NCBI GenBank assembly: GCA_001642005.1
Contig: LWCA01000005.1
Span: 1 to 64,000 of the forward strand
DNA length: 64,000 bases
Direction: 5' to 3'
Origin: Intoshia linei
Taxonomy: Eukaryota > Orthonectida > Rhopaluridae
In this document: piece by piece, positions 37,043 through 48,868 of the stretch
Layout of the letters: the number at the start of each line of letters is the position of its first letter
How positions within the stretch are numbered: position 1 is the first letter of the stretch
Notes under the pieces: generated by a model
The model's input: the letters and a program-made list of their open reading frames with translations, nothing else
Told to the model about the DNA's origin: nothing
Database searches by the model: none
Translations under genes and position numbers: made by a program

Positions 37043-38889
37043 ATGAGCTTCAATAAAGACAAATTAGGAACTGTGTACAACAACGACAACAATAAACGTC
37101 CAGGTTGTAGAATGGGCGAAATAAGAAGGAATGTTATATAATTTTAAAACAAATTTATCCGTTTATAGATGCAATTGAAATATTTCCAAAATTTATTTAT
37201 TCAAAATGCAAACCATCCAATTACGTGTACTCTATAAATAGTAATTAAATATAACACTTATATAGCCAAAAATAGAGAATTAAAAGAAAATGGAATTAAG
37301 TATAATACTAATGTAGCCCAATATGGACAATTAAAAGAAAATGGAATTAAACATAAACCCAAGGTAATTGATCATAAATAGATAAAAACATTATAAAGGA
37401 AGAATACAAATTAATAAGTCGAAATATGAACGACAAACCTATTGTGGAATACAAAGAAAATACTAAAAAGTACGACGTTTCTAAAAATAAACCAAACGGT
37501 AATGGCAAAAAGGTACAAAAAATATTGAATCTGAGAGAAAATGAAATAAAATTTGCCAAAAATTATGGTAAGGTTCACGACTCGAAAGGTACAATTGTAG
37601 CTGAAAGACTGACTCGTCGTAGATGGGCAATATCACAATTATTTGATAAAAACAAGAAAAATATAATGTCTGAACCATTAAATGATTCCATTAAACTTGA
37701 AACATCTACATCATGTAGTGATTCTAGTTATTCAAGTTCAGAATCGGAAATATCTGACATTCAAGTAAAATACGCTACTAACAAACCATTAAATGATGAC
37801 TTGAAAAAGAAATTGTGCATGTTTTGTTTAAAGTACCAACACGAGCAAATTTCTAATAATATTTTTGTTGTGTTTCAAAAATCTATAGAAAAATCTTTTG
37901 ACAAACATTTACAATCTATCGAATGTTTCGGATATGTTGATATTGTTTCGGATTTAAAAGAATTGATAGCAAATATCATTGTAATGTATTACAATTTACA
38001 TCTAATTTTATTTGCTTTATTTTAAAAATAATTTTACATTTATTTAGAAGGGCACAAATCGAAATGAACATCCAATAAACGATTACAAAGGCTCCATTTT
38101 GAATATGATTACATTAATAAATGATAAAATTGATGCTTTTTTAGAAAATTGCGTATAATAATATTTTCATTACAATTTATTGGTTTAGAATTCAAGTGAA
38201 ATTCAATATCCAATGTATCTCAAACATTTGATTACAGAAGTTCTCAACAATGCAAAAATTAATAAAAATGAATTTAAATTTTGTGAAGTAATTTTTACAT
38301 TTATTCATTTGTACAACTTACAGACAATGCCACAAAAACGACCCCTCTTAAGGGTCAATTTAAACTGAATTGTATATCCTTCTATGGTGTTATTGCACGT
38401 TATGATTTAATATATTATCTCTTGGTCCCATTTTTTTTATTGATAAAGGAAGGACTCACTGAATTATAATAAAAATTTAATTTTTGGGAAAGTTCGACTT
38501 TTTCACGACAGTATGCATAATAATTTTATTTGAAATTGTTTGAAATATAATGAAAATTTTTAGATGAAGGTGTCTCATTTCAAAAATCGGAATAGCTACC
38601 CTCTGGGGAAGCCATCATTTAATATGGAGTCTAATTATAAAGCTGAAAAACCAATTAATGCACATCCATTATTAAATATTTGTTATTCTCTTTATATAAG
38701 CATTCCTGTCATGAATAACAAATTGATTAATAAAAATAATTCAGCAATTAGTATCATACAATTTTCTTTTAATTTACTAAATGTTTAGATTCTCCAATTT
38801 ACCGCATTTACAAGAAAAAATACCACTATTTCTTGGAAAAATACATTCAAAGCGAAAAGTTAAAAAAATGCAATACTCAGATGTATTAG
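37043..38889 (+). CDS. Uncharacterised eight-exon protein
   Basis: Eight phase-consistent exons: 37043-37103, 37169-37240, 37266-37363, 37399-37980, 38048-38152, 38189-38287, 38564-38750, 38789-38889; 434 residues. Introns include 25 bp (37241-37265), 35, 36 and 38 bp. I do not recognise it. Visible features: a peptide repeat LKENGIK at about residues 50-56 and 67-73; a basic segment ERLTRRRWAISQLFDKNKK; a serine/acidic tract (TSTSCSDSSYSSSESE) suggesting phosphorylation; then a helical region with CMFCLKYQ and FGYVDIVSDLKELIANII; and a lysine-rich C-terminus. No signal peptide or membrane helix. The consistent phases across eight exons argue for a real gene. The same-strand neighbours WDR12 (330 bp upstream) and DTD1 do not suggest a role. 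Confidence 0.7.
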
Positions 38890-40667
38890 AATAATTTTAT
38901 AAATTGAAAGTCAACTTTCAAAATATTGTCAAAAATATTTTATTATACCTTGATTAACCAAATTGTATATTTTACTTTTATTATAGTTAAACGTTTTAAC
39001 AAATTAAACTTTTAATCAGTTTTTCTTAATTATGTGTGTGCCATTGTTCACTTATATATTATACTTATATACACCTTATATATTGAAGAATGCAAGTTTT
39101 ATGATTTCATACTGTAGATCAGATGTGGGAAAACTTTTTTAGTCGGCGAGTAGGGTTGCCAACCGCGTTATTTCCCCCTAAGACTTAGTTTTTCAATTCA
39201 ACTCAGGGTTCAAGGTTAAGTGATATTTCTCAGGGTAATTTAATTATTTCAATCAAAATCATTTGAAATGTATTATTTGCTATTTGTTATGAAAAATTTA
39301 AAGTATTCATTTTGAAATGTGCAATAAAAATTGTGTGTAAACTGATACTATATTTTGAAAAAGAGGGCCCTCAAAAAAAATTTTAAATAACAAAAAAATA
39401 ACACGCTTCGCTGAAAAAATTCGGTTGAGAATAACTTAATGTTGTAACCCTATCGGCGAGCAAAATTTTCATAACAAAAAATTACGTGGGCAATATGAAA
39501 AATAATTTTTTCTGATAATTTTAGTTTCCAAGAAAATATGGTCAAAAACATACAGTATCTTACAATGTTAACAAAATTATTCAAAGTTCACAGTGTGAAC
39601 TTCACATATATAGTCTACTATAGTCTTGTAAATTTGTAGGCCGCTGTGACAAAACAATGCAATTTAATTTAAACTTTAACGTGTAGCTGTTTTGGTGATG
39701 CGGTTGAATAACTTAATAAAGTGATTTTAATTTATTTCAGGTAATTACTTTTGGTATACTACAACTTTATAGACTAATTTACATTCACCCTTCAATTAAT
39801 CCTGTCAAATCAAATCACATTTTTATCGAGTTATGATAAATTGGAAAAACTACAGTTATGGCCTGACAAAAATTAAATAAATATTCTCAGACATAATTTA
39901 ATTACAGTATTTAATATATTCCTATGAATTGCTCTACAAGGCGACTTATGCCACTACATTCTATATTTTTTTTTACGATACAACAAATATAAAATGGATA
40001 AAAACATTAACCTAAACAAGAAGTTTTTACAGAATACTTTCATTATTTCTATTATGATACAATTCAAAGACAGAATAATGAATATTTAAGATTTTTAAAT
40101 TATAGACACGTTTATAAACTACTGAGAGATGATTCGAATACTTTCACATCTTTCCTCGAAATAAGTTAGTTAAAAGCGTCGGCCATCAAAGTGGTCCATA
40201 TCGATCCAAGGGGTCGATGTTACGTTTTGAGATTGTGGGATCAACAAAAATGATATTCTTCTAAAGAATGGTTATCAAACTTTATTTGGCTACTGATCAA
40301 TAATTTGTCATTAAATATACCATCTAATTTCTAAGAAACCAAATATTAGCACTACGTTACATTTAGGTCCTTTTAGTTTAATTTTAAATTTTTCGCAAAT
40401 GGGACAAACACAAAAACTGTTTATCGACCACTCATTTAAAAATTGAGATTTTATACCCCAGATAACTTTATATCTCCAGAAATGTACCTTTTTTGTCACC
40501 AAGCGAGACAGTATCTTGAATATTGATTAAAGGTAACCTATAGATTATCAAAACATAACTGACCCACCGAGTTGTACAATGTACTTATCTGAGGTGTTAT
40601 TTAATATAATCAATTATGCATATTAGTAGTAATCTTATTTATAGGTACACAGCTAATTTTTATCATA
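38890..40667. other. Intergenic, with nested MITE
   Basis: Contains an interrupted TIR element (left end near 39122, CAGATGTGGGAAAACTTTTT) with the insertion at 39151-39452. A 63-codon minus-strand frame at 40311-40502 contains CPICEKFKIKLKGPKC but no flanking exons. Otherwise no gene seen. Confidence 0.45.
39151..39452. mobile_element. MITE with perfect 8-bp duplication, inserted in another MITE
   Basis: Ends TAGGGTTGCCAACC and GTTGTAACCCTA (inverted, imperfect). Flanks TCGGCGAG at 39143-39150 and 39453-39460 are identical and belong to the interrupted host element. Confidence 0.82.
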
Positions 40668-43600
40668 ATGAAGGCTTTGATTCAACGAGTATCGAGAGCT
40701 TCTGTTTTAGGTTATTATGAATATATACTTCGAAAGGTTTTGAGCGTAGTCCATTCTTCTGTGTTATATTATATTATTATATAAACATGTATCGATGAAA
40801 CTAAAGAGCTATTTTTAATTTAGATTAGATTTTGAGTAATTATGATGTCGAATGAAAATAAATTAAATTGAATTAAAATTTTATAATACTGTTAAGTCAA
40901 AAATTTTTGACCTCCAAATCATTATATATTGATTTAATTTCTAGTTGACAGTGAAATTATTGGTGCTATAAACCAAGGACTTTGCGTTTTCATAGGAATT
41001 TCAAAATATGATACGATTGACGATATGAATTATGTGTAGGTTTTTTTAAAATAATCATCCACCTATTTATGGTTATTATTTTAAATTTAATTTCTCATGT
41101 ATCCACATACATGTACAATGTACATGTATATGTGGCAGTTAAAGGTTCGGTTACCCACACTTTTTTCACGGCGGACCGGTAATAAATTATAAAATTTATC
41201 GCTGACCATTAAAGCGAAATTACCAGGCAACATAAAAAAAATTTTATAAAAAACGTAATAAATTGACTTCTAATAATTACTAATTAGTAAAAATTTTCAC
41301 TAACCAGTACTGGTTCGCGGACCTGAATTTGGGAAACGCTGGTTGAAGGTAATGGTTATCAGATAATTTTTTACTAAATGAAATGTGGAATTTGTTTAAT
41401 CTTTGCACATTTTAAAATGTATATGTGTTTTTCGTATCAAAATTTAAGGTGTGCCTAAATTTTTATGTATTCCACTGGTATGCTCTAAAGTAGAAAAGGT
41501 TAAGAAACATTGCAGTAGGCGTTCAATGGTGACCACTAAATATCAGATAGAAACAACCGAACCATAAAAATTTCATCAAAAAAAAAAAAAAAAAACTGTT
41601 TTATTTACATCCCTTAACAAATTGTTTTGTTAGATATGGGACTATATTTAAGTATTTTTGTAAAATTAATGTATCCTGTTTATTCTCAAAAAACGTTGTT
41701 CCTAATTGTCCTGTAATTTCCAAAATAATGTACCGGGGAATAAATTTTCTATTTTACAAAATGAATGTAATTATTGTTGAAAATTTTCCACTTTTGCTGT
41801 AAACTTTTTGCACATTAAAAATTCTTCCACGTGTGCTCCAATTATACACATCAATAGATTATATTAATTATATAAATTTATAATGTGACAAAAATATCAT
41901 TAAATCAAAGTAAGTTAGTTTTTGAAATTGGAAATGTTACCATTTTATTTAAACATTAATGTTAATGCAAAACACATTAGTCATGTTACAATTATTTTTT
42001 GTCAAATTAGAGTTCGATCTATATTAAACTTGCGACTGTTTAATGGACCTAACGGAGAAAAATGGCACTTATCTGTTAAAGAAAAAGCTTATGAAATATT
42101 GTGTATTAGTCAGGTATTTTTGAATTATATTTCAGTTAGTAATTATTAATTATAATACAAAAAAATTGTTCTTAAATTTAATTAACAATGTAAATAATGG
42201 TATTATAATGAAATTAATTTTAAATATTACATTTCTCCTTCTTTATACCAGCGTGACCATTGTCACACAGATGTTTAAAAATTAATACAATAATACTTTT
42301 ATAACATAAGAATTTGAGATTAAACCAAACTCTAGGTCACACGTAAATAAAAATATGCGTTTAAAAAAATTTTTCGCTTGAGGCGTAGTGCCATATAGTC
42401 CCTAGCCACTTATCACCTATTCAGTGATGTTCACTTGGTATTTAAAAGTTAATGCTGAAAGTAGTATAGTAATGATATTCAAGAATATAATTTTTAATAA
42501 TCAATTTGTAAAAATAAGGCCCATTTTAAAAAAATTCCCTATCCCGAAGAGGGGCTCGAGGTACGATAGGTTTGGGGCAAGCTGGATTGGTCAAAGTACC
42601 AAATTAGCAACTGTAAAATTTCGAGACAGTAATGTCAGTGACTTATAATAGTTACATTATACCGGTTATTGTTTTAAATTTTTCTCAGACCCACGTTTGG
42701 AATAGCTTAGTATATAACGAACTTTTTGTTAAAAATACTTAATGCTAATAGTGTCAGACTAATGGTTTAAGTTTAAGTTAGGGGTCTGTAACCTTTTGCG
42801 TCTCGTGAGCCACTTTTTTATATCAAAAAATTCCACGGAGCTCGTTTTTGAAAATGTATCTTGATACATTTACTTTTATAAAGAGAAATGGTTAGAACAG
42901 TTTTTCCCAACCTTTTCTATGCTAGGCCCCACTGAAAAAAAATTCGAGCGAATTATAATAAAATAATGATAAAAACAATAATAATGTATTTATTTTTTAG
43001 AATTAATGAGACGATTGAGCCTGACGATTCTGACAGAGTTTATTAATATTAGGTACTAATGTTGTAAGCTTTAATCGTAGATCTCCCCTTTTTGAAATTT
43101 GTAGTCTATTTATTTTTTTGCGAGTAAGTCTAAAACTGCACTAAACCCACATTCTGCTAAATAAGAGGATGGAAATATCAACAAAGCAACCCTAGCAAAA
43201 GTAGTCGGATAATTTTGCAAATTTACAAATTTGGCATTTGCATATACTCATCAATTTAGTTAAATTTTAATTCAATAACCCACGATCATTAAAAATATAT
43301 TTGTTTTTTGTCATTCTAATAATTTAATAATACAATTAATTGGTTCAAGTATCACATAACCACTTATAAATTTGAGAATATTGTATAAAATTAACAATAA
43401 ATTAATCTAAAGTTTCATAATTCTATAAATTTGTAATATTTCCCAGGCCCCACCAAAAATTTCGTCATGCCCCACCAGTGGCGCCTGGCCCCACGCTTGG
43501 GAAACACTGGGTTAGAGTATATTCAACAAAATAAAATCCAGAGCGATTTGAAAATTCTGTATTAAAATGATTATAATTATTAATGAGCCAATTTTAGTAG

Positions 43601-45003
43601 AAAATGTTTAAAACGGTGTTTAAAAGTTGAAAAATAAATAATTTACATATTTACTTAAAGGGCCACCAATATTATTCTGTAGTTGCCGACCCCTGGTTGA
43701 AGTCAAGAGAATTAAAAAATTAAGCTACATTTTTGAGACTTAGTAAATTGGAAACACGGTTAATACCTTGAGTCAAAATGTTTCGTAGCAGAGATTCTGG
43801 GTCCCAAAACCCATATGAATCACTTCAGCCCAGGGCCGTGGAGAGTGGCTAGGGTCATATGGCCCGGGTCTACAACCATGAAGGCCTACTTTTTAAATTT
43901 ATTAATAAGTAATGTTGGAAAATTTCTATAACCCATGCGATTTCCAACGGTTATTTTTAATTTTTAGATAATGAACGATGAATTAAGCAATGTATAGAGT
44001 GGTTAATAACCATATCTCTACTATTATTAATCAGGTTATAGAAAGGTGGGGAAGCATTTACTTTTCGAAGGTCGCACTAATGATTTTCTAAACAAAATTT
44101 AATCAAATACAGCAGTGCTTCTCATGGGGTGACTGGTCCCTTAACCCTTTCGCTGTCTGTGGATTCTGTTATGCACAGTAAAATAATGAAAAACTTTATT
44201 CTTTTATAATCATATATTTGCAATGTGAATCATTAAAATTGGTAATTTAAAATTATACAAATTTAAATTAAAACATGCATTTCAGACGTGTGGTGATAGT
44301 ACATAAAATTGCACTAGACAGCGAAATGTTAAACCGCTTTGCCAATATTTTTCTGAAAAATCCCATTTTACCAAAAATGAATATTTTATAAATAAAATAA
44401 TTCAAATGGTTCAGAAGGCCTCACCAAATCGTCAGTAACTTTCCCCACCTCTGGTATATAGAGGTCCCTTTTTTGAAAAAATTTCCATAACATAATTGTA
44501 AGTTCCTCTTATTGTTCGTGTTTGGTTACCTTTTAACTCCTGTTACTTTCAAAAACGAATGTTGCTGCCATTCTAATATAAAGAATAATTTTTCGTCTAA
44601 ACTACAATGTTTTTTGATCTGTATAAAGCAATCGTTTAGTTTACACTCCAGTCTACACTAAAAGGCTGCAAACCAGATTTTCGAGCTGCTATGCCTAGTG
44701 AGGACGCAAAAATAATGTACGACAATTTGATTAATGGAGTTAAAAACGGTTATGATTGTGATAAAGTGAAATGTAAAATAAAAATATAATTATAATAAAG
44801 TAAAATCTAGGTGGAAAATTCCAGGCATTCCAAAAAATTAACATTGAAAATAACGGACCAGTAACAATAATGGTAGACTCATCAGAAAAAAAGGTAAATA
44901 TACAAAATAACAAAATAAATGAACGGTCTAGTTTAATATAAACAAAAAGAAAAACGTATCAAATGGTTCAGAAAATATTGACAAAACACGAAATCTTCCA
45001 TAA
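40668..45003 (+). CDS. DTD1: D-aminoacyl-tRNA deacylase DTD1
   Basis: Six exons: 40668-40710, 40945-41035, 42011-42113, 44640-44772, 44811-44893, 44932-45003; 174 residues, all in phase. DTD1 removes D-amino acids from mischarged tRNA in the cytoplasm. The start MKALIQRVSRASVLV is the classic family N-terminus. Both active-site motifs are present: SQFTLQ at residues 78-83 (split by an intron) and NGPVT at 138-142. RSILNLRLF, EKAYEILCISQ and LKGCKPDFRAAMPSEDA also match. The last exon adds a lysine-rich tail (FNINKKKNVSNG) reached by a typical 38-bp intron; reading through that intron instead stops at 44941. Introns 2 and 3 are 975 and 2526 bp, filled by MITEs. Confidence 0.94.
41146..41341. 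mobile_element. hAT-type MITE, 196 bp, in DTD1 intron 2
   Basis: Left end TTCGGTTACCCACAC, right end TTTGGGAAACGCTG; flanks GTTAAAGG (41138-41145) and GTTGAAGG (41342-41349), 7 of 8. Same family as 16603-16775. Confidence 0.72.
42779..43696. mobile_element. hAT MITE interrupted by a second hAT MITE, DTD1 intron 3
   Basis: The outer element begins TAGGGGTCTGTAACC and ends GTTGCCGACCCCTG, same family as 27728-27985; its flanks GTTTAAGT and GTTGAAGT agree at 7 of 8. Its body is split by an inserted element at about 42900-43509. Confidence 0.82.
42900..43509. mobile_element. Inner hAT MITE, about 610 bp, nested
   Basis: Ends CAGTTTTTCCCAACC and GCTTGGGAAACACTG. The flanks in the outer element read GGTTAGAA on the left and GGTTAGAG on the right (7 of 8). 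Joining the two outer halves restores the order seen in the intact copy at 27728-27985. Confidence 0.82.
44042..44453. mobile_element. Middle MITE of the stack (GGTGGGGA family)
   Basis: Left end AAAGGTGGGGAAGC, right end CTTTCCCCACCTCTG, as in 28070-28303. The flanks GGTTATAG and GTATATAG match at 6 of 8. It is itself split by the TTAA element. Confidence 0.65.
44141..44332. mobile_element. Inner TTAA MITE (piggyBac-like), 192 bp
   Basis: TTAA at both edges; ends CCCTTTCGCTGTCT and AGACAGCGAAATG are inverted with few mismatches. It lies within the middle MITE, so it is the youngest layer. Confidence 0.72.
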
Positions 45004-45044
45004 TAAACCTTTTTAGCTAATGTTCATATTCTTTCTTTTTCTAG

Positions 45045-45608
45045 ATTCAACACCACGTTTACTTTGGACGCTACCAAACTTGCTATTGAGAGCATCCGAC
45101 TAAAAATGTACATTGTACAACTTTTAAAATATTATAAACTTTTTCCATATAAGTCATTTCCTCGTTGTATTCAAAGTCAATTTTGGATTCTAATATCATG
45201 TATAAGGTTAAACTGTGTACAAGAATATACCATTAAGGATTGGTTTCATTTGTATAAAATTGACTGGGTTAACGTTAATGATATTTCCGAGTTGATCTGT
45301 ATCGAGGGTGTAATAACTAAAATCAATATTGAATTATTGAAAATATACTCAAATTGATCGGAATTGTCAGTGTATATACCATGATATGTATAGTTATCGA
45401 CTTGGCAAATCTAAGCATAGGTATTAGAGGCGAAATAATATTTACCACTGCTTCATTTCTAGAAAAAGCCATATCAGTAGTATCGTTTATAACGTCTGCG
45501 TGCTCGAATTTCACTAAATTAAACCAATATATAAACAGTTGGCACGTACAATGTAGTCTGTATACCTACAATGTTCTTCAAATTGCTATTCATGAATGGT
45601 GTTTTTAA
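45045..45608 (+). CDS. Unassigned ORF pair downstream of DTD1
   Basis: Two open stretches, 45045-45307 and 45394-45608, join through an 86-bp GT-AG intron with consistent phase. They give about 158 residues from the splice site at 45044, or from an internal ATG at 45106. Stretches include YKSFPRCIQSQFWILIS, VQEYTIKDWFHLYKIDW and IDLANLSIGIRGEIIFTTAS. The upstream exon that phase 2 at 45045 would need is not found within the 41 bases after DTD1. I recognise no family. It could be part of a small gene, a decayed gene or chance. Confidence 0.3.
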
Positions 45609-46028
45609 GTAATTGAAACTAAACTAGAATCAATAATTATTTTAATTATTCTACATCATCTAAATACAGTAAAATAAAGAATATTATTGCTAAACTGTGC
45701 CACAGGATGATATCAATAAGGCATCTTATGAATAATGTACGTTTTATTATTATAAATGAGAGCGATTGTCACAAAAACAAAAATCAACCCAAATTACACA
45801 TTTGTACACAAAATCTAATCTAGCAATCAAATAACAAGTCAAAACATTGCATTGTAATTCTTTGTGTTGGCCATTAGCTTTTAATTGAAATAAATTTTAA
45901 TGTGCGTTAAATATACCAAGTTATCAAACGAAAAATAACAAATAAAAGTTTAAATACTTTAATTATACTGCAATTATTGTAGATTTCAACATATATTTAT
46001 ATACCTTGATTTTTACAGCATCCTTGTA

Positions 46029-47917
46029 ATGCGAAAAGCGTTAAATAAGACTCGTGAAAAACAAAAGGTAATTTAAGATTAACTTTATTTAAATTAATCG
46101 ATAACTCACATGAAATATAGAAAGATAAACGTCAACTAACTTCAAACATGATTCAACTCAGCGGAAACCCGCAAAATATACAAAATCAAACCAGTAAGAC
46201 AGGAATTGCAACCACAAAGTCGCATCAATTGTGCACAGCACCAAATCACACTACAAAGAAACGTTTTATAGTTCCTATCCACCCAAATGCTAAACTTTGC
46301 AAAGAATTGGAGGATATTACGCCTTTATCTGGTATATTCGTGTAATTTCAATTGCTAAACATTTTAGATGCATCTTCATTGGATAGGGAGCAACTTTTAA
46401 TTAAAAAAATCATAATATGTGAGTACATATTCGATTTTAGTATTTACAATGGTGATCACATGCGATGGCGTGAAATCAAAAGAAAAAGATTAATAGAAAT
46501 TATTTCATATTTATCTCATCAAAAGAGTATAATAAACCACACGGTATGTCCTCACTTTTTCAATATGCTTTCCGTCAATATTTTTCGAGACATGGTTCAC
46601 ACAAACCCAGTCGGTCCACAGTATGACGTTGAAGAGGACGAAGCGGTATTAGGTTTAGAATCTGGTGTAACCCTATAATTTTAAACTTTAGATGCTGTTT
46701 GGCCACATCTCATGGTATTTTCAAAATTTTGACGTTTGTTATGTGTATAAATTTAGCTAGTATTTGAAATTTTTCTTAAAGTTATTGAAAGTTCCGATTT
46801 TACTATGAATTTTGCAAAGAAATACTTACAAAATTGCTTTCTAGTGAAATTGATACATTATTTCGACAGTGAAGATCCTAGGGAAAGAGAATTTCTAAAA
46901 ACCATTTTGCATAGAATATATGGTAAATTTTTGGGACTACGTCCTTCTATTCGAAAAATTATAAACAATGTTATTTACCAATTTATTTATGAAACCGAAC
47001 ATCATAATGGTATCATGGAATTGCTGGAAATTTTAGGCAGTATTATTAACGGTTTCAGTATACCATTAAAACAAGAACACAAAATTTTTTTTTCACATAT
47101 TCTTATGCCTCTTCATAAAAATAAGTCACTTTCCTTGTACCACCCGCAATTGGTATATTGCACTCTTCAATTCGTTGAAAAGGAGTCTTCATTGGTGAGA
47201 ATTTTAATACATTTCTTGCTGAAATATTGGCCAAAACTTAACAGTACAAAAGAAGTCCAATTCATCAACGAACTTGAAGAAATTTTAGATATTATTGATG
47301 GCAATGAATTTGAAATTGTGGCTGCTGATGTATTTAAACAGATTGCTAAATGTGTTGACAGTACTCACTTTCAAGTAGCAGAAAGAGCTCTTTATTTATG
47401 GAATAATGAAATTATTGTAGGTCATATTGCTACCAATATTAAGATTATTTTACCAATCATGTATCCTGTTCTCCAAAAAAACCCTGAAGATAATTGGAAC
47501 AAGACTACTAATGGTCTTGTTTACAACACTTTAAAGGTTTTTATGGAAATAAATCAAAAATTATTTGATGAATTTGTCATCAATTATAGTAAAATTGTCG
47601 AAGAGAAAAATAAAAATACCATTAAAAGAGTTACTCGCTGGGCTTCCATTATTAATAAAGCTAAAACAAATCCTCTCTACCAATCTGTCGGGTATGATAT
47701 AGATTTGAAGTCTGTCCCACGATACCAGGATTATCAAAGAATTTGCAAAAACCCAATCAATCTTAATTTATCAATCAAAAGTTCCACGAAAGACGAATAC
47801 ATTGCATCATCCAAGTCTCCCGAAAATTCTAAATCAAAAAAAAATTCAGAAATCGATAATCCACTTATTCGACGAAAATCAGAATTACCCAAAAAATTTT
47901 CAAAAAAAATTATTTAA
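46029..47917 (+). CDS. PP2A regulatory subunit B56 (B')
   Basis: Five exons: 46029-46067, 46121-46331, 46368-46664, 46692-46714, 46757-47917; 576 residues, all in phase. One intron is only 27 bp (46665-46691) and exon 4 is a 23-nt microexon. B56 targets the PP2A core enzyme to substrates with LxxIxE motifs. Highly conserved: [20 protein letters not shown] then [81 protein letters not shown] and [11 protein letters not shown]. Residues of the known LxxIxE pocket (HRIY, R of LGLR, HPQL) are retained. The N-terminal 90 residues and the lysine/serine-rich C-terminus are lineage-specific. Metazoans usually have several paralogues; which one this matches cannot be told. Confidence 0.95.
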
Positions 47918-47967
47918 ATTGTTGTTGTCTTAAGGCTGTAAATAACTGTACGTTACATAAATTTATT

Positions 47968-47973
47968 AATAAA
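47968..47973 (+). terminator. Poly(A) signal AATAAA
   Basis: AATAAA 50 bases after the B56 stop codon, a likely 3'-end signal for this gene. Confidence 0.5.
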
Positions 47974-48868
47974 TAATCAATTAATTAATCAATTAACGTT
48001 CACTGCTATTAACCCGTTTTGTTTGTAATAGTCTATCAATGTTTTTCCAACGTTTTCTCCAAGTTTCATGTCTAAGTATTTATTTTTAAATTTAATCAAT
48101 ACTCATTTTATTGATGAATTAGCATAATTATTTATCTATGAATAAGATGTACCAAAATTATCTAAAGTGTAATTTTCATATTTTTAGTGTATTTATAATT
48201 CACTTTCTAATTTACATCTATTTATCAAATTTAATTATTCGTATGTTAATAATCGTTTTTTATTTTAAGTTTTACAAAATTAAGTGCAGTTATCGATCTT
48301 TTAAAAGTTGAGTCAGTGATTCTTAAAATTTTGTTTCGAAGCTGACTTGAATAAAATTAAAAAATTTACATCACCAGTTTCAAATTAAAAGAAAAAATTT
48401 TAAAAAGGCCCTCGTGCCAAAATAACTCATTTTTTTCCATAACGATTACCAGGACTTATAAATTAATGGATAGTGTTAAATATGTTTTATAGTTTTTTAT
48501 TTATATATACTGGTTTAATTTTCATCTGACCGAGTCTAATGTTGAGTGGACGCGACCCTGTTTTCGGGGGCAACCAATTTTTGAAATGACAAGATATATC
48601 ATTAATTTTTAATCATACAGTGTCGCTCTCAAAGTGACCACTTTCGGAGATTTTCAACTAATCACAATTAATTGATTATTAGAAATGAATAAAATGAAAT
48701 GAGATTACATAAAATAAAGATGTATGATTTTAAAAAATTTACTATCGGTTGACCAATAGACTATTAAATATTGTCAATTGATCCTTGTATATAGTATCAC
48801 TCAATTAAATCAAATCTTAAAAGTCTACCAAATATTTTAGAAGGCATCACTTCACATCAATCACATCA

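Larger units (their letters stand above)
43831..44490. mobile_element. Truncated MITE carrying two stacked insertions
   Basis: Starts CAGGGCCGTGGAGAG and follows the 15350-15609 element until about 44005. It resumes with GAGGTCCC near 44461 but has no right end. Between are a 412-bp insertion (44042-44453) and a short unassigned stretch (44005-44041). Confidence 0.65.

Noticed and set aside
40311-40502. 63-codon minus-strand frame with CPICEKFKIKLKGPKC
   Set aside because: Two cysteine pairs suggest a zinc-binding fragment, but spacing fits no RING or similar finger and no neighbouring exon or start was found.
45045-45608. Spo11/TOP6A-like N-terminus for the ORF pair after DTD1
   Set aside because: A loose resemblance around IDLANLSIGIRGE could be forced, but the catalytic tyrosine context and the Toprim part are missing.
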